Positions 25,297-34,411 are shown, counted from the stretch's first letter. The stretch: DNA of 64,000 nt from JAAOZP01 sp038848185 (GCA_038848185.1 JAWCNV010000011.1:1-64000), one strand, 5' to 3'. Made by a program: numbers and translations. Notes: generated by a model from the letters alone, not told the origin.

Positions 25297-26784
25297 TTGA
25301 ACCAGGGTAAGGAGGCGGTGAGGAGAAAAGTCTTAACGGAGGCGGCTCGTCGAGGAATACTGCTCAACCCTGAGGCACTTTCAATAATTGTTGAAAACTG
25401 CGGGGAGAACGATTTTCAAAGCCTTCTTGACAAGCTTGCGAGAGAGGCTAAGGAACCCGGGGGCAGCGTAGTCGTATCCAAGGAGACTGTTACACATGTT
25501 TTACGCAGCTTGACGGGGAAGACGGAGATATCTATTGGTGTGCACCCCCAGGTCTCGGCTAAAGAAGTTGAGGCCAAGGTGGATGTTTTGAAGTCTTATG
25601 ATACTAAGCCTGTTTCAGACGATCTTGAGGCAAGGAAACGTTTTTTCTCCGACAGGTATTCTAAAATCGCTTCAATACTTAGAAGCAGAGCAGATATGGC
25701 GCCATACTATCCTTTGAAGAAAGCCTGCAGCCTCCCAGACCGCTCTGAGGGTAAGACAATGGGCATGATCTACGAGAAGCGAGAGAACTATCTTGTGGTT
25801 GAAGACCCAGAGTTCACGGCCAAGATAATGCTCCCTAAGGATGGCAATAGAGAGTTAAAGGAGAAGATTAACAGACTTATTCCAGACTCTGTCGTAGGAA
25901 TATCGTTCCAAGTTTCGAATTCAAGACTATTCTGCAGATCGATTATTTTCCCCGATATTCCGTTGAAAAAGCCCAGGGTGGCTGACGAAGACATATCGGT
26001 TCTTCTTACCTCGGACATTCATTTCGGAAGCCAGAAGTTCTCTGAGAAGGCTTTCAGGAAAATGGTAAGGTGGCTGAGAAACGGAGGTGTTAGCGAGAGG
26101 GAGAGAGAGCAGGCGTTTAAGATCAAGTATATTGTTATAGCGGGAGACCTTGTAGATGGAGTTGGAATCTATCCTCAGCAGGAGAAGGAGCTTCAAGTGA
26201 AAGATGTGAGCAAGCAGTACGACATGCTTTCAGACATTCTTAGCCAGATCCCCGACTACATAAAGATCATAGCGATACCTGGGAACCATGATGCGGCTCC
26301 CAGAGCTATTCCGCAACCACCCATATTTAGAGATTACACTAGAAGGATTGAGGCTAGTGGAAGCTTTATGTCGTTAAGCAACCCGTGCATGGTTTCACTG
26401 CACGGTGTGAGGTTCCTGATTTACCATGGGACAAGCATGGAGGATATTGCTACCTTCGCTAAAACCGCAAGCTATGATAGGCCTGAGAACGCTATGGAAA
26501 TAATGCTTCAGCTCAGGCATCTCGCACCAGTTTACGGTTCAAGAACCCCGCTTCTAACCCAAGATCAAGATGAGCTTGTCATAGAAGAAGTTCCAGAAGT
26601 GTTTCACACCGGCCACGTGCATGTTTTCAGAAGCAGCTCCTACAGGGAGATCAGGCTGGTTAACAGTGGAACATGGCAGGAGAGAACCAAGTATCAGGAG
26701 CAGCTTGGAATAACTCCTACCCCCAACATAGCAGGGATACTGGAGCTTAGAAATCTGAGTTTTTCCGAAATAAGTTTCGCTTAG
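25297..26784 (+). CDS. dp1: DNA polymerase D small subunit (DP1)
   Basis: The exonuclease subunit of archaeal replicative polymerase PolD. The 495-aa product has an N-terminal helical part, an OB region (about 150-220), and a calcineurin-like phosphodiesterase domain with motifs LLTSDIHFGSQKF, VIAGDLVDGVG, AIPGNHD and FHTGHVHVF, so the 3'-5' exonuclease metal sites appear intact. The start is a TTG at 25297. The large subunit DP2 is not in the window. PolD is absent from classic Crenarchaeota, so this gene helps with placement. Confidence 0.96.
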   Translation: MNQGKEAVRRKVLTEAARRGILLNPEALSIIVENCGENDFQSLLDKLAREAKEPGGSVVVSKETVTHVLRSLTGKTEISIGVHPQVSAKEVEAKVDVLKSYDTKPVSDDLEARKRFFSDRYSKIASILRSRADMAPYYPLKKACSLPDRSEGKTMGMIYEKRENYLVVEDPEFTAKIMLPKDGNRELKEKINRLIPDSVVGISFQVSNSRLFCRSIIFPDIPLKKPRVADEDISVLLTSDIHFGSQKFSEKAFRKMVRWLRNGGVSEREREQAFKIKYIVIAGDLVDGVGIYPQQEKELQVKDVSKQYDMLSDILSQIPDYIKIIAIPGNHDAAPRAIPQPPIFRDYTRRIEASGSFMSLSNPCMVSLHGVRFLIYHGTSMEDIATFAKTASYDRPENAMEIMLQLRHLAPVYGSRTPLLTQDQDELVIEEVPEVFHTGHVHVFRSSSYREIRLVNSGTWQERTKYQEQLGITPTPNIAGILELRNLSFSEISFA

Positions 26785-26827
26785 CCTTCTTTAGGCGTTC
26801 ATTTTCAACGAGGAAAACCCCGATTCA

Positions 26828-27559
26828 TTATTCTACTCCTAGAAGCTTAAGATAGATAAGTATTGAGACAAGCAGTATTGAAGACAGGACGAGAATATAG
26901 TCGCCTCGCTTAAACTTCAAAGGTTTGTAGCTGGTTCTCTTCGGTGAAGCCCCGAACGCCCTGACCTCCATAGCGTCAGCAATCTCATAGGTTCTTCTTA
27001 TCGTACCTACGAGAAGAGGGATCAATATGGGCATCAGGTTTCTAACCCTTTTTCTGAAGCCTCCTTTCTCAAGCTCTAAGCCGCGTGAACGCTGTGCATC
27101 ATATATTGATTGAAACTCGTCGTAGATCACAGGGATGAAGCGTATCGCCATTATGAAGGAGAACGTTAACTCTAGGGGGAGCCCTGCAGCACCCATGGCC
27201 CGTCCAATATCCTCAGGAGTCGAGGAAAGGAAGAACCATGACATCGAGGAGGAGAGTACTAGAAGCCTCAGTGACAGTATGAAGCCTGTGAACAATGTTC
27301 CTCCAAAAAATATTTGCGTGACGAATATTATTGCAAAGAAGAATAGAAGACCTTTAAGCGAGGAAACCCATTCCCTAAGGGTCTTAGCTATTGAAAGCAG
27401 TATTAACTGCAAGGTGAGAAGCGTTAGGAGAACACGGATATCTGTGAATACTATTGAAACAGCCATTAGCACGACAGCCAGCAGAAACTTTGGTCTTGGG
27501 TCAAGCCTGTGAATCACCGACTCCCTCCGCTTATACTTGAACGCTTTTAGGAACGACAT
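26828..27559 (-). CDS. ecfT: ECF transporter transmembrane subunit EcfT
   Basis: The 243-aa product has about five to six membrane helices and the two coupling helices of EcfT/CbiQ, with Ala-Arg motifs AQRSRGLE near residue 155 and DAMEVRAFG near 205 that contact the ATPases. It couples ATP hydrolysis to vitamin or metal import by a separate substrate-binding subunit. It overlaps ecfA by 13 nt and is the last gene of the module. Confidence 0.93.
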   Translation of the reverse strand: MSFLKAFKYKRRESVIHRLDPRPKFLLAVVLMAVSIVFTDIRVLLTLLTLQLILLSIAKTLREWVSSLKGLLFFFAIIFVTQIFFGGTLFTGFILSLRLLVLSSSMSWFFLSSTPEDIGRAMGAAGLPLELTFSFIMAIRFIPVIYDEFQSIYDAQRSRGLELEKGGFRKRVRNLMPILIPLLVGTIRRTYEIADAMEVRAFGASPKRTSYKPLKFKRGDYILVLSSILLVSILIYLKLLGVE

Positions 27560-28371
27560 TTCTGGAAAAACCTCGTTAAGACGCTGCTGAGCCTGTCAAA
27601 ATTCTCCTCCAGCCCGGAGAGGCCGAGCTCCTCTTCAAGCTCCACGAGGAATGGCTTCTTCAAGGATGCTTTTTCAACCAGCTCCCGCTCTGAAAGTAGT
27701 TTCCGGAGATCACCGTCCCCTATTATCTCACCCCTGCTTAAAACTATGGCTCTCCCACATATGTTCGCAGCAAAATCCACGTCGTGTGTTATGACTATAA
27801 TGCTCCTATTCTCTGAGACCAGGCTTCTCAGGATGCTCTGAATATTCAGCCTCTGAGCATAATCCATGCCTATAGTTGGCTCATCTATAATCAGAGCCTC
27901 AGGACGCCAGACCATTATTGACGCTATGGCCAGCCTCTTCTTCTCGCCTCCACTAAGCTGAAAAGGGTTTTTACGGCGGTACTCCTCAAGCCCGAAGCTT
28001 CCTAAAGCCTCTTGAACAGATTTCTCTATCTCCTCCTCGGGGAAGCCGAAGTTCCTGAGGCCGAACCTAACCTCGTCTTCAACAGTCTCCGCGAAAAACT
28101 GGTGTTCAGGATTATGGTTGACGAAGCCTATTTTCCTAGCCATCTTGGCGACAGAGAGGCTTCTAGTGTCTACTCCATCTATCTTAACGCTTCCCTCAAC
28201 AGGTTTAAGCAGGCCATTCAGGTTTTTAGCAAGCGTGGTTTTACCAGCACCGTTTTCACCGAGTATTGCAATGCTCTCCCCCTCTCTTATCCTCAGGTTA
28301 ATGTTTTTCAAAACGTAATCGGATGCTTCAGGATACTTGAAGTAAAGGTTCTCTACAACTATCTCAACCAT
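27547..28371 (-). CDS. ecfA: ECF transporter ATP-binding subunit
   Basis: The 274-aa product has Walker A GENGAGKTT, Q-loop NHNPEHQFFAETVEDEVRFG, signature LSGGEKKRLAIASIMV, Walker B ALIIDEPTIGMD and H-loop THD. The NPEHQFFAETVEDEVRFG pattern is specific to ECF ATPases. With its neighbour it should form the EcfA/EcfA' heterodimer. It overlaps the upstream ATPase gene by 8 nt. Confidence 0.95.
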   Translation of the reverse strand: MVEIVVENLYFKYPEASDYVLKNINLRIREGESIAILGENGAGKTTLAKNLNGLLKPVEGSVKIDGVDTRSLSVAKMARKIGFVNHNPEHQFFAETVEDEVRFGLRNFGFPEEEIEKSVQEALGSFGLEEYRRKNPFQLSGGEKKRLAIASIMVWRPEALIIDEPTIGMDYAQRLNIQSILRSLVSENRSIIVITHDVDFAANICGRAIVLSRGEIIGDGDLRKLLSERELVEKASLKKPFLVELEEELGLSGLEENFDRLSSVLTRFFQKCRS

Positions 28372-29227
28372 TTTTCACATTCATACCCCTTAACGAAGTG
28401 ATTAATTCCTTAACCGTGTCCGGCGGATTCTTCAAGCCGCATCTGTCTTTGATCCGAAAATATATTTGGAGTGTTGGCGGAATGTTTATTGGAATACTTT
28501 TCTTAAAGCTTTCCTCAAGAACCCTAATAGGATTATCGTCCAGAATTATACTGCCGTCCGAAACCACGACCATCCTAGAAATATGTTTGAGAAGAAGATC
28601 AATCCTATGCTCAACAATTATTATTGTTGTCTTCCTACCGGTTTCCTCAATACTCTTCTTAAGCTCAAAAATCCTCTGGATCAAGCTGGCTGATGAAGAA
28701 GGGTCGAGCATTGAAGTCGGTTCGTCGAATATTATTAGCGAAGGGCGCATTGCGAGTATTGAGGCAATCGCAGCCTTCTGCTGCTCCCCTCCGGACAGGT
28801 TGTTCGGAGAGGAATGCCTTAAATGCTCTATTCCAACGAGTCCAAGCGCCTCGCTAATCCTCCTGTTAATCTCATCCGGGGGGAGAGCAAGGTTCTCAGG
28901 GCCGAATGCAACATCATCCTCAACGCTGAACGTGAACAGCTGGTTCTCAGGATTCTGGAAAACCATTCCGCAGCATGTTGCAATCCTGCTTACAGGCGTC
29001 TCCTTCACGTTCATGCCGAAAACATATGCTTCACCATCAAGCTCACCCGGGTAGCTGTGAGGTATCAGACCCATCAGGATCCTTGCGAGAGTAGATTTCC
29101 CGCATCCGGAGGGGCCTGTTATAAGAAGAGCCTCACCCTCCTCAACTTGGAGATTAATGTTAGACAATACTTTTTTCTCAGAGCCCGCGTACCGGAAGCT
29201 TAAGCCTCTTAAATCTACTACAGCCAT
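28364..29227 (-). CDS. ecfA': ECF transporter ATP-binding subunit (second)
   Basis: The 287-aa product has Walker A GPSGCGKST, Q-loop FQNPENQLFTFSVEDDVAFGPENL, signature LSGGEQQKAAIASILAM, Walker B LIIFDEPTSMLD and H-loop EHR. It is the first gene of a three-gene module ecfA'-ecfA-ecfT on the minus strand. No S component (substrate-binding membrane protein) is adjacent, as in group II ECF systems whose S components are encoded elsewhere. Confidence 0.95.
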   Translation of the reverse strand: MAVVDLRGLSFRYAGSEKKVLSNINLQVEEGEALLITGPSGCGKSTLARILMGLIPHSYPGELDGEAYVFGMNVKETPVSRIATCCGMVFQNPENQLFTFSVEDDVAFGPENLALPPDEINRRISEALGLVGIEHLRHSSPNNLSGGEQQKAAIASILAMRPSLIIFDEPTSMLDPSSSASLIQRIFELKKSIEETGRKTTIIIVEHRIDLLLKHISRMVVVSDGSIILDDNPIRVLEESFKKSIPINIPPTLQIYFRIKDRCGLKNPPDTVKELITSLRGMNVKNG

Positions 29228-29298
29228 CCCCTATTTTTGCTCAAAACCCGGGGCCGAGGTTTAAAAAGTCTTCACATGCAGAACCCTTAGCAACGTTT

Positions 29299-29323
29299 GC
29301 AGCCTGGTTATTAATCAGGCTGC
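29299..29323 (-). terminator. hairpin spanning the pfdB stop codon
   Basis: GCAGCCTG and CAGGCTGC form a perfect 8-bp stem with a 9-nt loop. It includes the pfdB stop codon, at the end of the exosome operon; about 30 nt further downstream the minus strand has a short T-run. It could stabilise or end the transcript; archaeal termination does not need hairpins, so this is tentative. Confidence 0.35.
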
Positions 29324-29677
29324 AGCAGACTCGCTTCCTGACAGAGCGTTCTTTAAATCGGTTTCAAGCTCAGTAGCTCTCTCCCTGACCTTAGTCTCCT
29401 GCCTCTCGATCGCGCTTATCCTGACTTTAACAAGCTCCCTCTGCTCATTAAGCTCGTTTATCAGGTCAGCCTTATTCTTCTTAATTAGAATTCTGCCTGT
29501 CACCCTGTATACTGGAGTATTTTCATCGATAGAGGAAAGCTCTTGAAGAGTTGACTCGATCTCTCTTGCCTCAAGCTTAGCCTGTTCCTTCTGAATGTAG
29601 AGTGATTCCAAGGTTTGCTGAAGCTGTTGAAGCCTAGACAGTTTCTCCTGCAGTTGTAGAGGAAGCTCTTGAGACAT
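29315..29677 (-). CDS. pfdB: prefoldin beta subunit
   Basis: The 120-aa product has two long coiled-coil helices around a central beta hairpin (NTPVYRVTGRILIKKNKADL), as in prefoldin beta, a chaperone subunit that passes unfolded proteins to the thermosome. It is the last gene of the long operon that starts at pop5. The C-terminal ALSGSESAAA is a flexible tail. Confidence 0.94.
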   Translation of the reverse strand: MSQELPLQLQEKLSRLQQLQQTLESLYIQKEQAKLEAREIESTLQELSSIDENTPVYRVTGRILIKKNKADLINELNEQRELVKVRISAIERQETKVRERATELETDLKNALSGSESAAA

Positions 29678-29739
29678 TTTTCCACCCTAACCTTTCAACA
29701 CATGCTTAAAAATATATGTTTTCCGGTTGAATAAGGCTG

Positions 29740-29991
29740 TTAAAAGCTGCAAGAGTACTCTAATAGCTGGGCCTCCTGCTCAGCCATGTGCAGCAGGCTA
29801 AGGATGCTCCTAATCCTCTCAGCCATCTTAGAAGGCTTACTGCTTTTAAAAAACAAGATTAGGCGCCCATCTTTAACCATTGCCTTAACCCCAGTCTTAG
29901 GCTCGGAAACAGACTCCTGGAGACACGCTTTATAGAGTGATTCAGCCAGCAGCCTATCCCCGTATTCCAGAACCAGCTTAACCCTTATCAT
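29740..29991 (-). CDS. pcc1: KEOPS complex subunit Pcc1
   Basis: The 83-aa product (MIRVKLVLEYGDRLLAESLY ... GVKAMVKDGRLILFFKSSKP) shows the beta-alpha-beta layout and charged helix of archaeal Pcc1, the dimerisation subunit of KEOPS, which makes t6A in tRNAs reading ANN codons. Its start overlaps the rpl37ae stop by 4 nt. In many archaea rpoP lies between these two genes; here it does not. Confidence 0.8.
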   Translation of the reverse strand: MIRVKLVLEYGDRLLAESLYKACLQESVSEPKTGVKAMVKDGRLILFFKSSKPSKMAERIRSILSLLHMAEQEAQLLEYSCSF

Positions 29992-30251
29992 TTAAGCTGC
30001 TTTAAAGCGCTTGCAACAGATCTTGCAGCAGCATCCCCCGTTTTCGTAGATGGCTCGTAAGCTCCCCCTGCAAAGGTGTAGTTGCATTTTCTACAGCTCC
30101 AGACTCCTACGCTGAGCCTTTTTAGAATGCCTGTGCCGCAGCGGGGGCAATTATACTTGGCCCTCCTCCTCTTGAGAACCTGCATATGCCTCTCTCTAAC
30201 GGAGAAACCGTATTTTACGCCGAGTGAGCCAGACTCCTTTTTCCTAGCCAT
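29988..30251 (-). CDS. rpl37ae: ribosomal protein L37Ae (L43e)
   Basis: Zinc-ribbon protein of the large subunit. The product has KYGFSVRERHMQVLKRRRAKYNCPRCG and CRKCNYTFAGGAYEPSTKTG, with four Cys (CPRC and CRKC) to bind zinc. An upstream ATG at 30278 extends the frame into rrp42; the ATG at 30251 (MARKKESGSLG) is 1 nt after the rrp42 stop and gives the standard N-terminus, 87 aa. Confidence 0.95.
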   Translation of the reverse strand: MARKKESGSLGVKYGFSVRERHMQVLKRRRAKYNCPRCGTGILKRLSVGVWSCRKCNYTFAGGAYEPSTKTGDAAARSVASALKQLK

Positions 30252-30252
30252 T

Positions 30253-31071
30253 TCAACCGGTAAGCTGCCCGTAGGCAAGCGTTCTTAACTCTTTTCCCAG
30301 TGTCACAGACCGGTCTAGAAGCTCCATAACTGCCCTCGGAGAAACCATCCCTCCTCCATTCTTCTGAATCGCACAGAACCGGTCGTCAGACTTAACCGTC
30401 ATTGAAACAGTGAAATCAGAAGCGTACTCCTCGTTTAAACACGGGTCTACAACATACTTATCGTCGAAGAAGGCGTATGTCATTGAAACAGGATGATCCT
30501 TAAGCTCCAGCCTGAAGCTCTCATCCAGCTTCTTAACAGCCTGCCCCTCAACACTATACTTGGGCACGTTGGTAATGCCCAGTGCGTTCACGCTGGCTAT
30601 GACTGAGGCATCGATCAGATTACCATCGTAATCTAGAATATAGAGGTCTATATATACTGAGTAAACAGACCTGCCGGGGACTATGCATAGTGAAGGAAGA
30701 TCTATTGTCTTAGACTCCCTGATGCTTCTATCCACGTATCTCGAGAGCGAGATGGATTCTTCAGACGGTGGGCCAGGTTCGAAGACGGGGGAAGCCAAGG
30801 GAACCAATTCCGCGTTCACCACTAGAACCCCCTCGTTAGGAGTATCTGTGAAAGGTATTGCAACACCGATTTTAACAGCCGCTAAAACCTTAGTGTTACC
30901 TAGCTCCACAAGAGCCGAGCCCTCAGCCTTCTCAACATACCCCAGATGCACCTTTAGATCCCTGTATTGAAGCGGGGTTCTACCGTCGATCCTCTTGTTC
31001 TCCACCAGTAAGCGACGCAGCTCCTGTTGTTCAAGCTTAGAGATGAGAGGCCTCTGGCTAGTCACCGACAT
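30253..31071 (-). CDS. rrp42: exosome subunit Rrp42
   Basis: RNase PH-fold, non-catalytic partner of Rrp41 in the archaeal exosome ring. The 272-aa product has RIDGRTPLQYRDLKVHLG at the start and typical ring-interface segments (VLVVNAELVPLASPVFEPGPP, CIVPGRSVYSVYIDLYILD). It immediately follows rrp41 with no gap and precedes rpl37ae. Confidence 0.96.
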   Translation of the reverse strand: MSVTSQRPLISKLEQQELRRLLVENKRIDGRTPLQYRDLKVHLGYVEKAEGSALVELGNTKVLAAVKIGVAIPFTDTPNEGVLVVNAELVPLASPVFEPGPPSEESISLSRYVDRSIRESKTIDLPSLCIVPGRSVYSVYIDLYILDYDGNLIDASVIASVNALGITNVPKYSVEGQAVKKLDESFRLELKDHPVSMTYAFFDDKYVVDPCLNEEYASDFTVSMTVKSDDRFCAIQKNGGGMVSPRAVMELLDRSVTLGKELRTLAYGQLTG

Positions 31072-31800
31072 TTAAACATCCCTCCTTCCGATTGAAAACC
31101 TTTCCCGAAGCGCGTCAACCTGCATCTTATGAATCTTCTGCGTAGCCGTTATTGCGAGGGATAGGGCTTGCTCAACCTCCTCCTTAGACATGATCCCATC
31201 CATCTGGAGAAGCGTTATGCCGTCTAAAGTAGGGTTGTACGCTATCGGCATGTCTGCCTCACCATACTTATCCTCAAGATCATTCAAATCCACCACCACC
31301 TTCCCTTCAGCCTTGCCTACTGCACACGCTGCCACCAGCCCCCTCAACGGGATCCCGGCGTCTGCAAGCGCTAAGACTGCTGCCGTTAAGCCTGCACAGC
31401 GAGTACCTCCGTCAGCCTGCAGAACCTCTATGAAGATATCTATAACGGTCCTGGGAAAGAGCGAGGTCATTACAAGCGGTTCAAGAGCATTCCTAAGAAC
31501 CATTGAAAGCTCTATTTCCCTCCTGCTTGGAACAGGGCTTTTCCTCTCCGATGTTGAGAACGGAGCCATGTGGTAGCGGCATCTGAGAACACACCTATCC
31601 GGCATCGATATATGCTTCGGAAGAGCCTCCTTAGGACCATATACAGCTGCAAGTATCTTGTTCCTACCCTGCTCGACGTAGGCGGAGCCCTGCGCATTAG
31701 ACAGCACGCCAACCTTAATACTGATTGGCCTAAGCTCGTCTAGAGCCCTGTCGTCAGTCCTCTTCCCATCCTCTCTAAACAGGCTAATCTTCTCTCCCAT
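31072..31800 (-). CDS. rrp41: exosome catalytic subunit Rrp41
   Basis: Phosphorolytic 3'-5' RNA degradation subunit. The 242-aa RNase PH domain has VEQGRNKILAAVYGPKEALP, the RNA-binding RCRYHMAPFS, the phosphate-binding DGGTRCAGLTAAVLALADAG, and the catalytic Asp in GEADMPIAYNPTLDGITLLQ. Directly followed by rrp42. Confidence 0.97.
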   Translation of the reverse strand: MGEKISLFREDGKRTDDRALDELRPISIKVGVLSNAQGSAYVEQGRNKILAAVYGPKEALPKHISMPDRCVLRCRYHMAPFSTSERKSPVPSRREIELSMVLRNALEPLVMTSLFPRTVIDIFIEVLQADGGTRCAGLTAAVLALADAGIPLRGLVAACAVGKAEGKVVVDLNDLEDKYGEADMPIAYNPTLDGITLLQMDGIMSKEEVEQALSLAITATQKIHKMQVDALRERFSIGRRDV

Positions 31801-31804
31801 GCTT

Positions 31805-32506
31805 CTACGACTTCCTTCCTACTAGCAATGCTTCAACTCTTTCAGTCAACCCGTATATATGTGATTCCCTCTCCACCATTTTAATAACTTCCCTAACCTT
31901 CTCTATGACTTTAACATCCTCAGAATGCACTATTACGCGCCCGTTCTGTCCTACTGTAAGCCTGACCCCTGTTTCACGCTCTATAATGGACAGCATTGAA
32001 CCCTTCTTCCCTATCAGACGCGGCACCTTAGAAGCCGTTATACTTAGCAGAGACCCGTTTGAAACAACTCCCAGCCCCCTACCTCTCAGAGTTATAACAG
32101 GGGAGGAGAAGATTGAAGCATCTTTAACAACCCCTATGAGCACTGTCCTACTCTCCAGAATCCTACCTATGTTATCCCTCGATAAACGAATCCTTTTCTC
32201 CGGGTATTCCGACAACGGTAGGAAAGCTAGGAAGGGGGAGTTTATATCCACCGTCCAGCCCGCCATCGTAGGCTCTTTAACAATACCAACTACAAGATCC
32301 CCTGTCTTAGGCTGGTAGAAAGATTTCAACGCAATCACGTCCAGACGCTTACCATCCGTCCTGACTAATCCAACCGTGGTTGAAAACATCCTTTCAGAGA
32401 ACTTGAGTATGTTCAAGCCCGGTATGTAGAACTTGCTGTCACCCACATGCTCACCCGGAACAACTATAGGCCTCTGCCTCTGCTGCTGGTCATTACTTCG
32501 CGACAA
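31805..32506 (-). CDS. rrp4: exosome RNA-binding cap subunit Rrp4
   Basis: The 233-aa product has an N-terminal domain (VPGEHVGDSKFYIPG), an S1 domain (about residues 70-145, PKTGDLVVGIVKEPTMAGWTV) and a KH domain with PRLIGKKGSMLSIIE (GxxG loop). It forms the RNA-entry cap of the exosome. It lies 4 nt before rrp41 and 47 nt after the SBDS gene. Confidence 0.96.
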   Translation of the reverse strand: MSRSNDQQQRQRPIVVPGEHVGDSKFYIPGLNILKFSERMFSTTVGLVRTDGKRLDVIALKSFYQPKTGDLVVGIVKEPTMAGWTVDINSPFLAFLPLSEYPEKRIRLSRDNIGRILESRTVLIGVVKDASIFSSPVITLRGRGLGVVSNGSLLSITASKVPRLIGKKGSMLSIIERETGVRLTVGQNGRVIVHSEDVKVIEKVREVIKMVERESHIYGLTERVEALLVGRKS

Positions 32507-32553
32507 ATCCTAAGCCTCCTTTAACAATATTCCTCCTGACTATTGCCTAAAGG

Positions 32554-33249
32554 CTAGCCTCCAGCCCCTATATCAACTTTTACCTGGTCGCCGTATTTCT
32601 TACTGAGGCCCTCTAGGAAATAAGACAGCGTTGCCGAGGGAACCCTAGCCACAATCCTAACATTCTTATCCTTCAGAACCCTTGTCTGATCAACCTCCCC
32701 CATGGAGTTAGTGAAACCGTAAACATCGTTAGACAGTGCTTGGGGACAAGTCATTGTTAAAACAACCTCGTTAACCTTAAACTGCAAGACCGGTTTCAAA
32801 GCCTTAACCACGTTCTTAACCTGTTCCTCGGGAGGCTTAAAGGGGTCTATTGAAACACCGACTTGGTTGAGAGCCTGATCAACCCTCAGGGAGGGAATAG
32901 GGTTTCCTGTGGAAGGCTCTACGAGAAGTTTAGAAAGCATCGCGATTATCTGCTGCCTCTTGTTTTCAATCATCCTACGCCTCTGCTCCCCTGTCAGCTG
33001 AAGCTCCCCTTCCAGCAGTATTTTCTCAGCTATAGTGAAAACGTCAGTTGTCCCGAAGAATTTCTTCAACTTCTCTGAGGACGCTCGAAGACCCTTCTTG
33101 GAATCAGAATAAACCTCATCCATTAAAAGTATCTTCCTTACGTCCCCCTTCCCCGTCAGCTTAAAACTGAGCGCGGGGTCTGGCGCAACAATTATCTCAA
33201 ATTTTTCTCCACGTAGGGAGAGCCTGCTTATTGTTGAAGGCCTACTCAA
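32554..33249 (-). CDS. sdo1: ribosome maturation protein SBDS homologue
   Basis: Archaeal SBDS/Sdo1, which helps release the anti-association factor aIF6 from the large subunit. The 231-aa product has the N-terminal FYSH domain (GEKFEIIVAPDPALSFKLTG ... LRASSEKLKKFFGTTD), the helical middle with LTGEQRRRMIENKRQQIIAML, and the ferredoxin-like C-terminal domain (about 160-231). Located between psmA and rrp4 as in many archaea. Confidence 0.96.
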   Translation of the reverse strand: MSRPSTISRLSLRGEKFEIIVAPDPALSFKLTGKGDVRKILLMDEVYSDSKKGLRASSEKLKKFFGTTDVFTIAEKILLEGELQLTGEQRRRMIENKRQQIIAMLSKLLVEPSTGNPIPSLRVDQALNQVGVSIDPFKPPEEQVKNVVKALKPVLQFKVNEVVLTMTCPQALSNDVYGFTNSMGEVDQTRVLKDKNVRIVARVPSATLSYFLEGLSKKYGDQVKVDIGAGG

Positions 33250-33256
33250 TTCTGCT

Positions 33257-33988
33257 CTACTTCGCCTTATCGTAGTATTTCTTTATTTCCTCAGGGCCTA
33301 GGAGCCTGAACTTCTTCTCGTCAGCCCTGATTACTCCGAGCCGAAGCCTGTCTGGAGCAACCTCATCCTTCAACACCTCAATACTACCCTTGATCCCCAT
33401 GGATATCGCTTCATCTAGGCTTGCGTTAACCGAGTAGTTGTCCCTGAAATGCTTCAATATGTCTTCCCTCCCAACCCCGATGGCTGACGCGAAATACTTG
33501 AAGTAGATTCCTGTGGGATCCAGCTGGTAGAGGCTTGCCCCAACCATGTCAACCCCACCGATAAGCATTGAGATTCCGAAGGGCCTCATTCCCGCGTGCT
33601 GAGTATATGCCTGCACAGTGTTGCTCAGCTTCCTCACGAGAAACTCCACATCCATCGGCTCATCATAGAGAAGCCTGTTAACCTGAGCCTCGTTCCTAGC
33701 GTATTCAACGAGAAGCCTCGCATCAGAATTAAAGCCAGCCACCACAGTCGCTATATGCTCGTCAATCTGGAAAAGCTTCTGGCTGAAAGTCCTGTCTTGA
33801 AGAGTGTCAATCCTCTTCTCCAAGCCCGCCAGAACAATCCCCTCTTCAACCTGGATACCCCACGCAGTCGGACTATTATTAACCATAACCATCGCGTAAT
33901 CGACTTGGAGTATTCTCCCGTCGGGCGAGAATCCGTACATCCGTTCGTAACCTGGTATCATGATTCTGTTTACAGTAGGGTTAATCAA
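33257..33988 (-). CDS. psmA: proteasome alpha subunit
   Basis: Forms the outer rings of the 20S proteasome. The 243-aa product has the signature GYERMYGFSPDGRILQVDYA and the body motifs KLFQIDEHIATVVAGFNSDAR, RMRPFG-like GMRPFGISMLIGGVD and AIGVGRE. The segment after the signature reads MVMVNNSPTAWGIQ, where most archaeal alpha subunits have a REAVK-GTTALG pattern, so the entry region is divergent. The start is TTG 33988 or ATG 33961; the longer form gives the usual leader length. The beta subunit is not in the window. Confidence 0.93.
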   Translation of the reverse strand: MINPTVNRIMIPGYERMYGFSPDGRILQVDYAMVMVNNSPTAWGIQVEEGIVLAGLEKRIDTLQDRTFSQKLFQIDEHIATVVAGFNSDARLLVEYARNEAQVNRLLYDEPMDVEFLVRKLSNTVQAYTQHAGMRPFGISMLIGGVDMVGASLYQLDPTGIYFKYFASAIGVGREDILKHFRDNYSVNASLDEAISMGIKGSIEVLKDEVAPDRLRLGVIRADEKKFRLLGPEEIKKYYDKAK

Positions 33989-34009
33989 AGCCTTATAATC
34001 TTTGCCCTG

Positions 34010-34318
34010 TTAAAACCCCCTTTCCAAGAGGAATTTGCTCACTGCCTTTTTCAAAGTGCCTGAAACACCGATTATCCTTGCCTTAGGAAGCTGAGCATTA
34101 TCAGGGTTTTCGAAGAGATTCCTTAGGGCGGGGACAGCATTATGGGGGCATCTGGCAATAATCATGCCTTTTTCTTCACGGACTATTTTAAAACGGAAAC
34201 TGGGTTGATGCTTCTCACATGTATCCTTCACAAGCTTAAAGAGTCTTAGGTAATCCTCTTTTGAGAAACCGTCTGTTTTAAACACTACGTATCTCACCCT
34301 GTATTTTTTAACAGGCAT
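34010..34318 (-). CDS. rnp2: RNase P protein component 2 (Pop5)
   Basis: The 102-aa product (KKYRVRYVVFKTDGFSKEDY ... FRFKIVREEKGMIIARCPHN ... RIIGVSGTLKKAVSKFLLER) has the RRM-like fold pattern of archaeal Pop5, a subunit of RNase P that processes tRNA 5' ends. It is the first gene of the long operon through pfdB and lies 21 nt before psmA. Confidence 0.88.
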   Translation of the reverse strand: MPVKKYRVRYVVFKTDGFSKEDYLRLFKLVKDTCEKHQPSFRFKIVREEKGMIIARCPHNAVPALRNLFENPDNAQLPKARIIGVSGTLKKAVSKFLLERGF

Positions 34319-34411
34319 CCCTTGTTTCCACGTGCAGGTTAAGCATTGCTTCCGGTGGAAATAAACCTATATAATACGGCGGGACGATTCTACGTGAAGT
34401 AAGAAGCAAGA

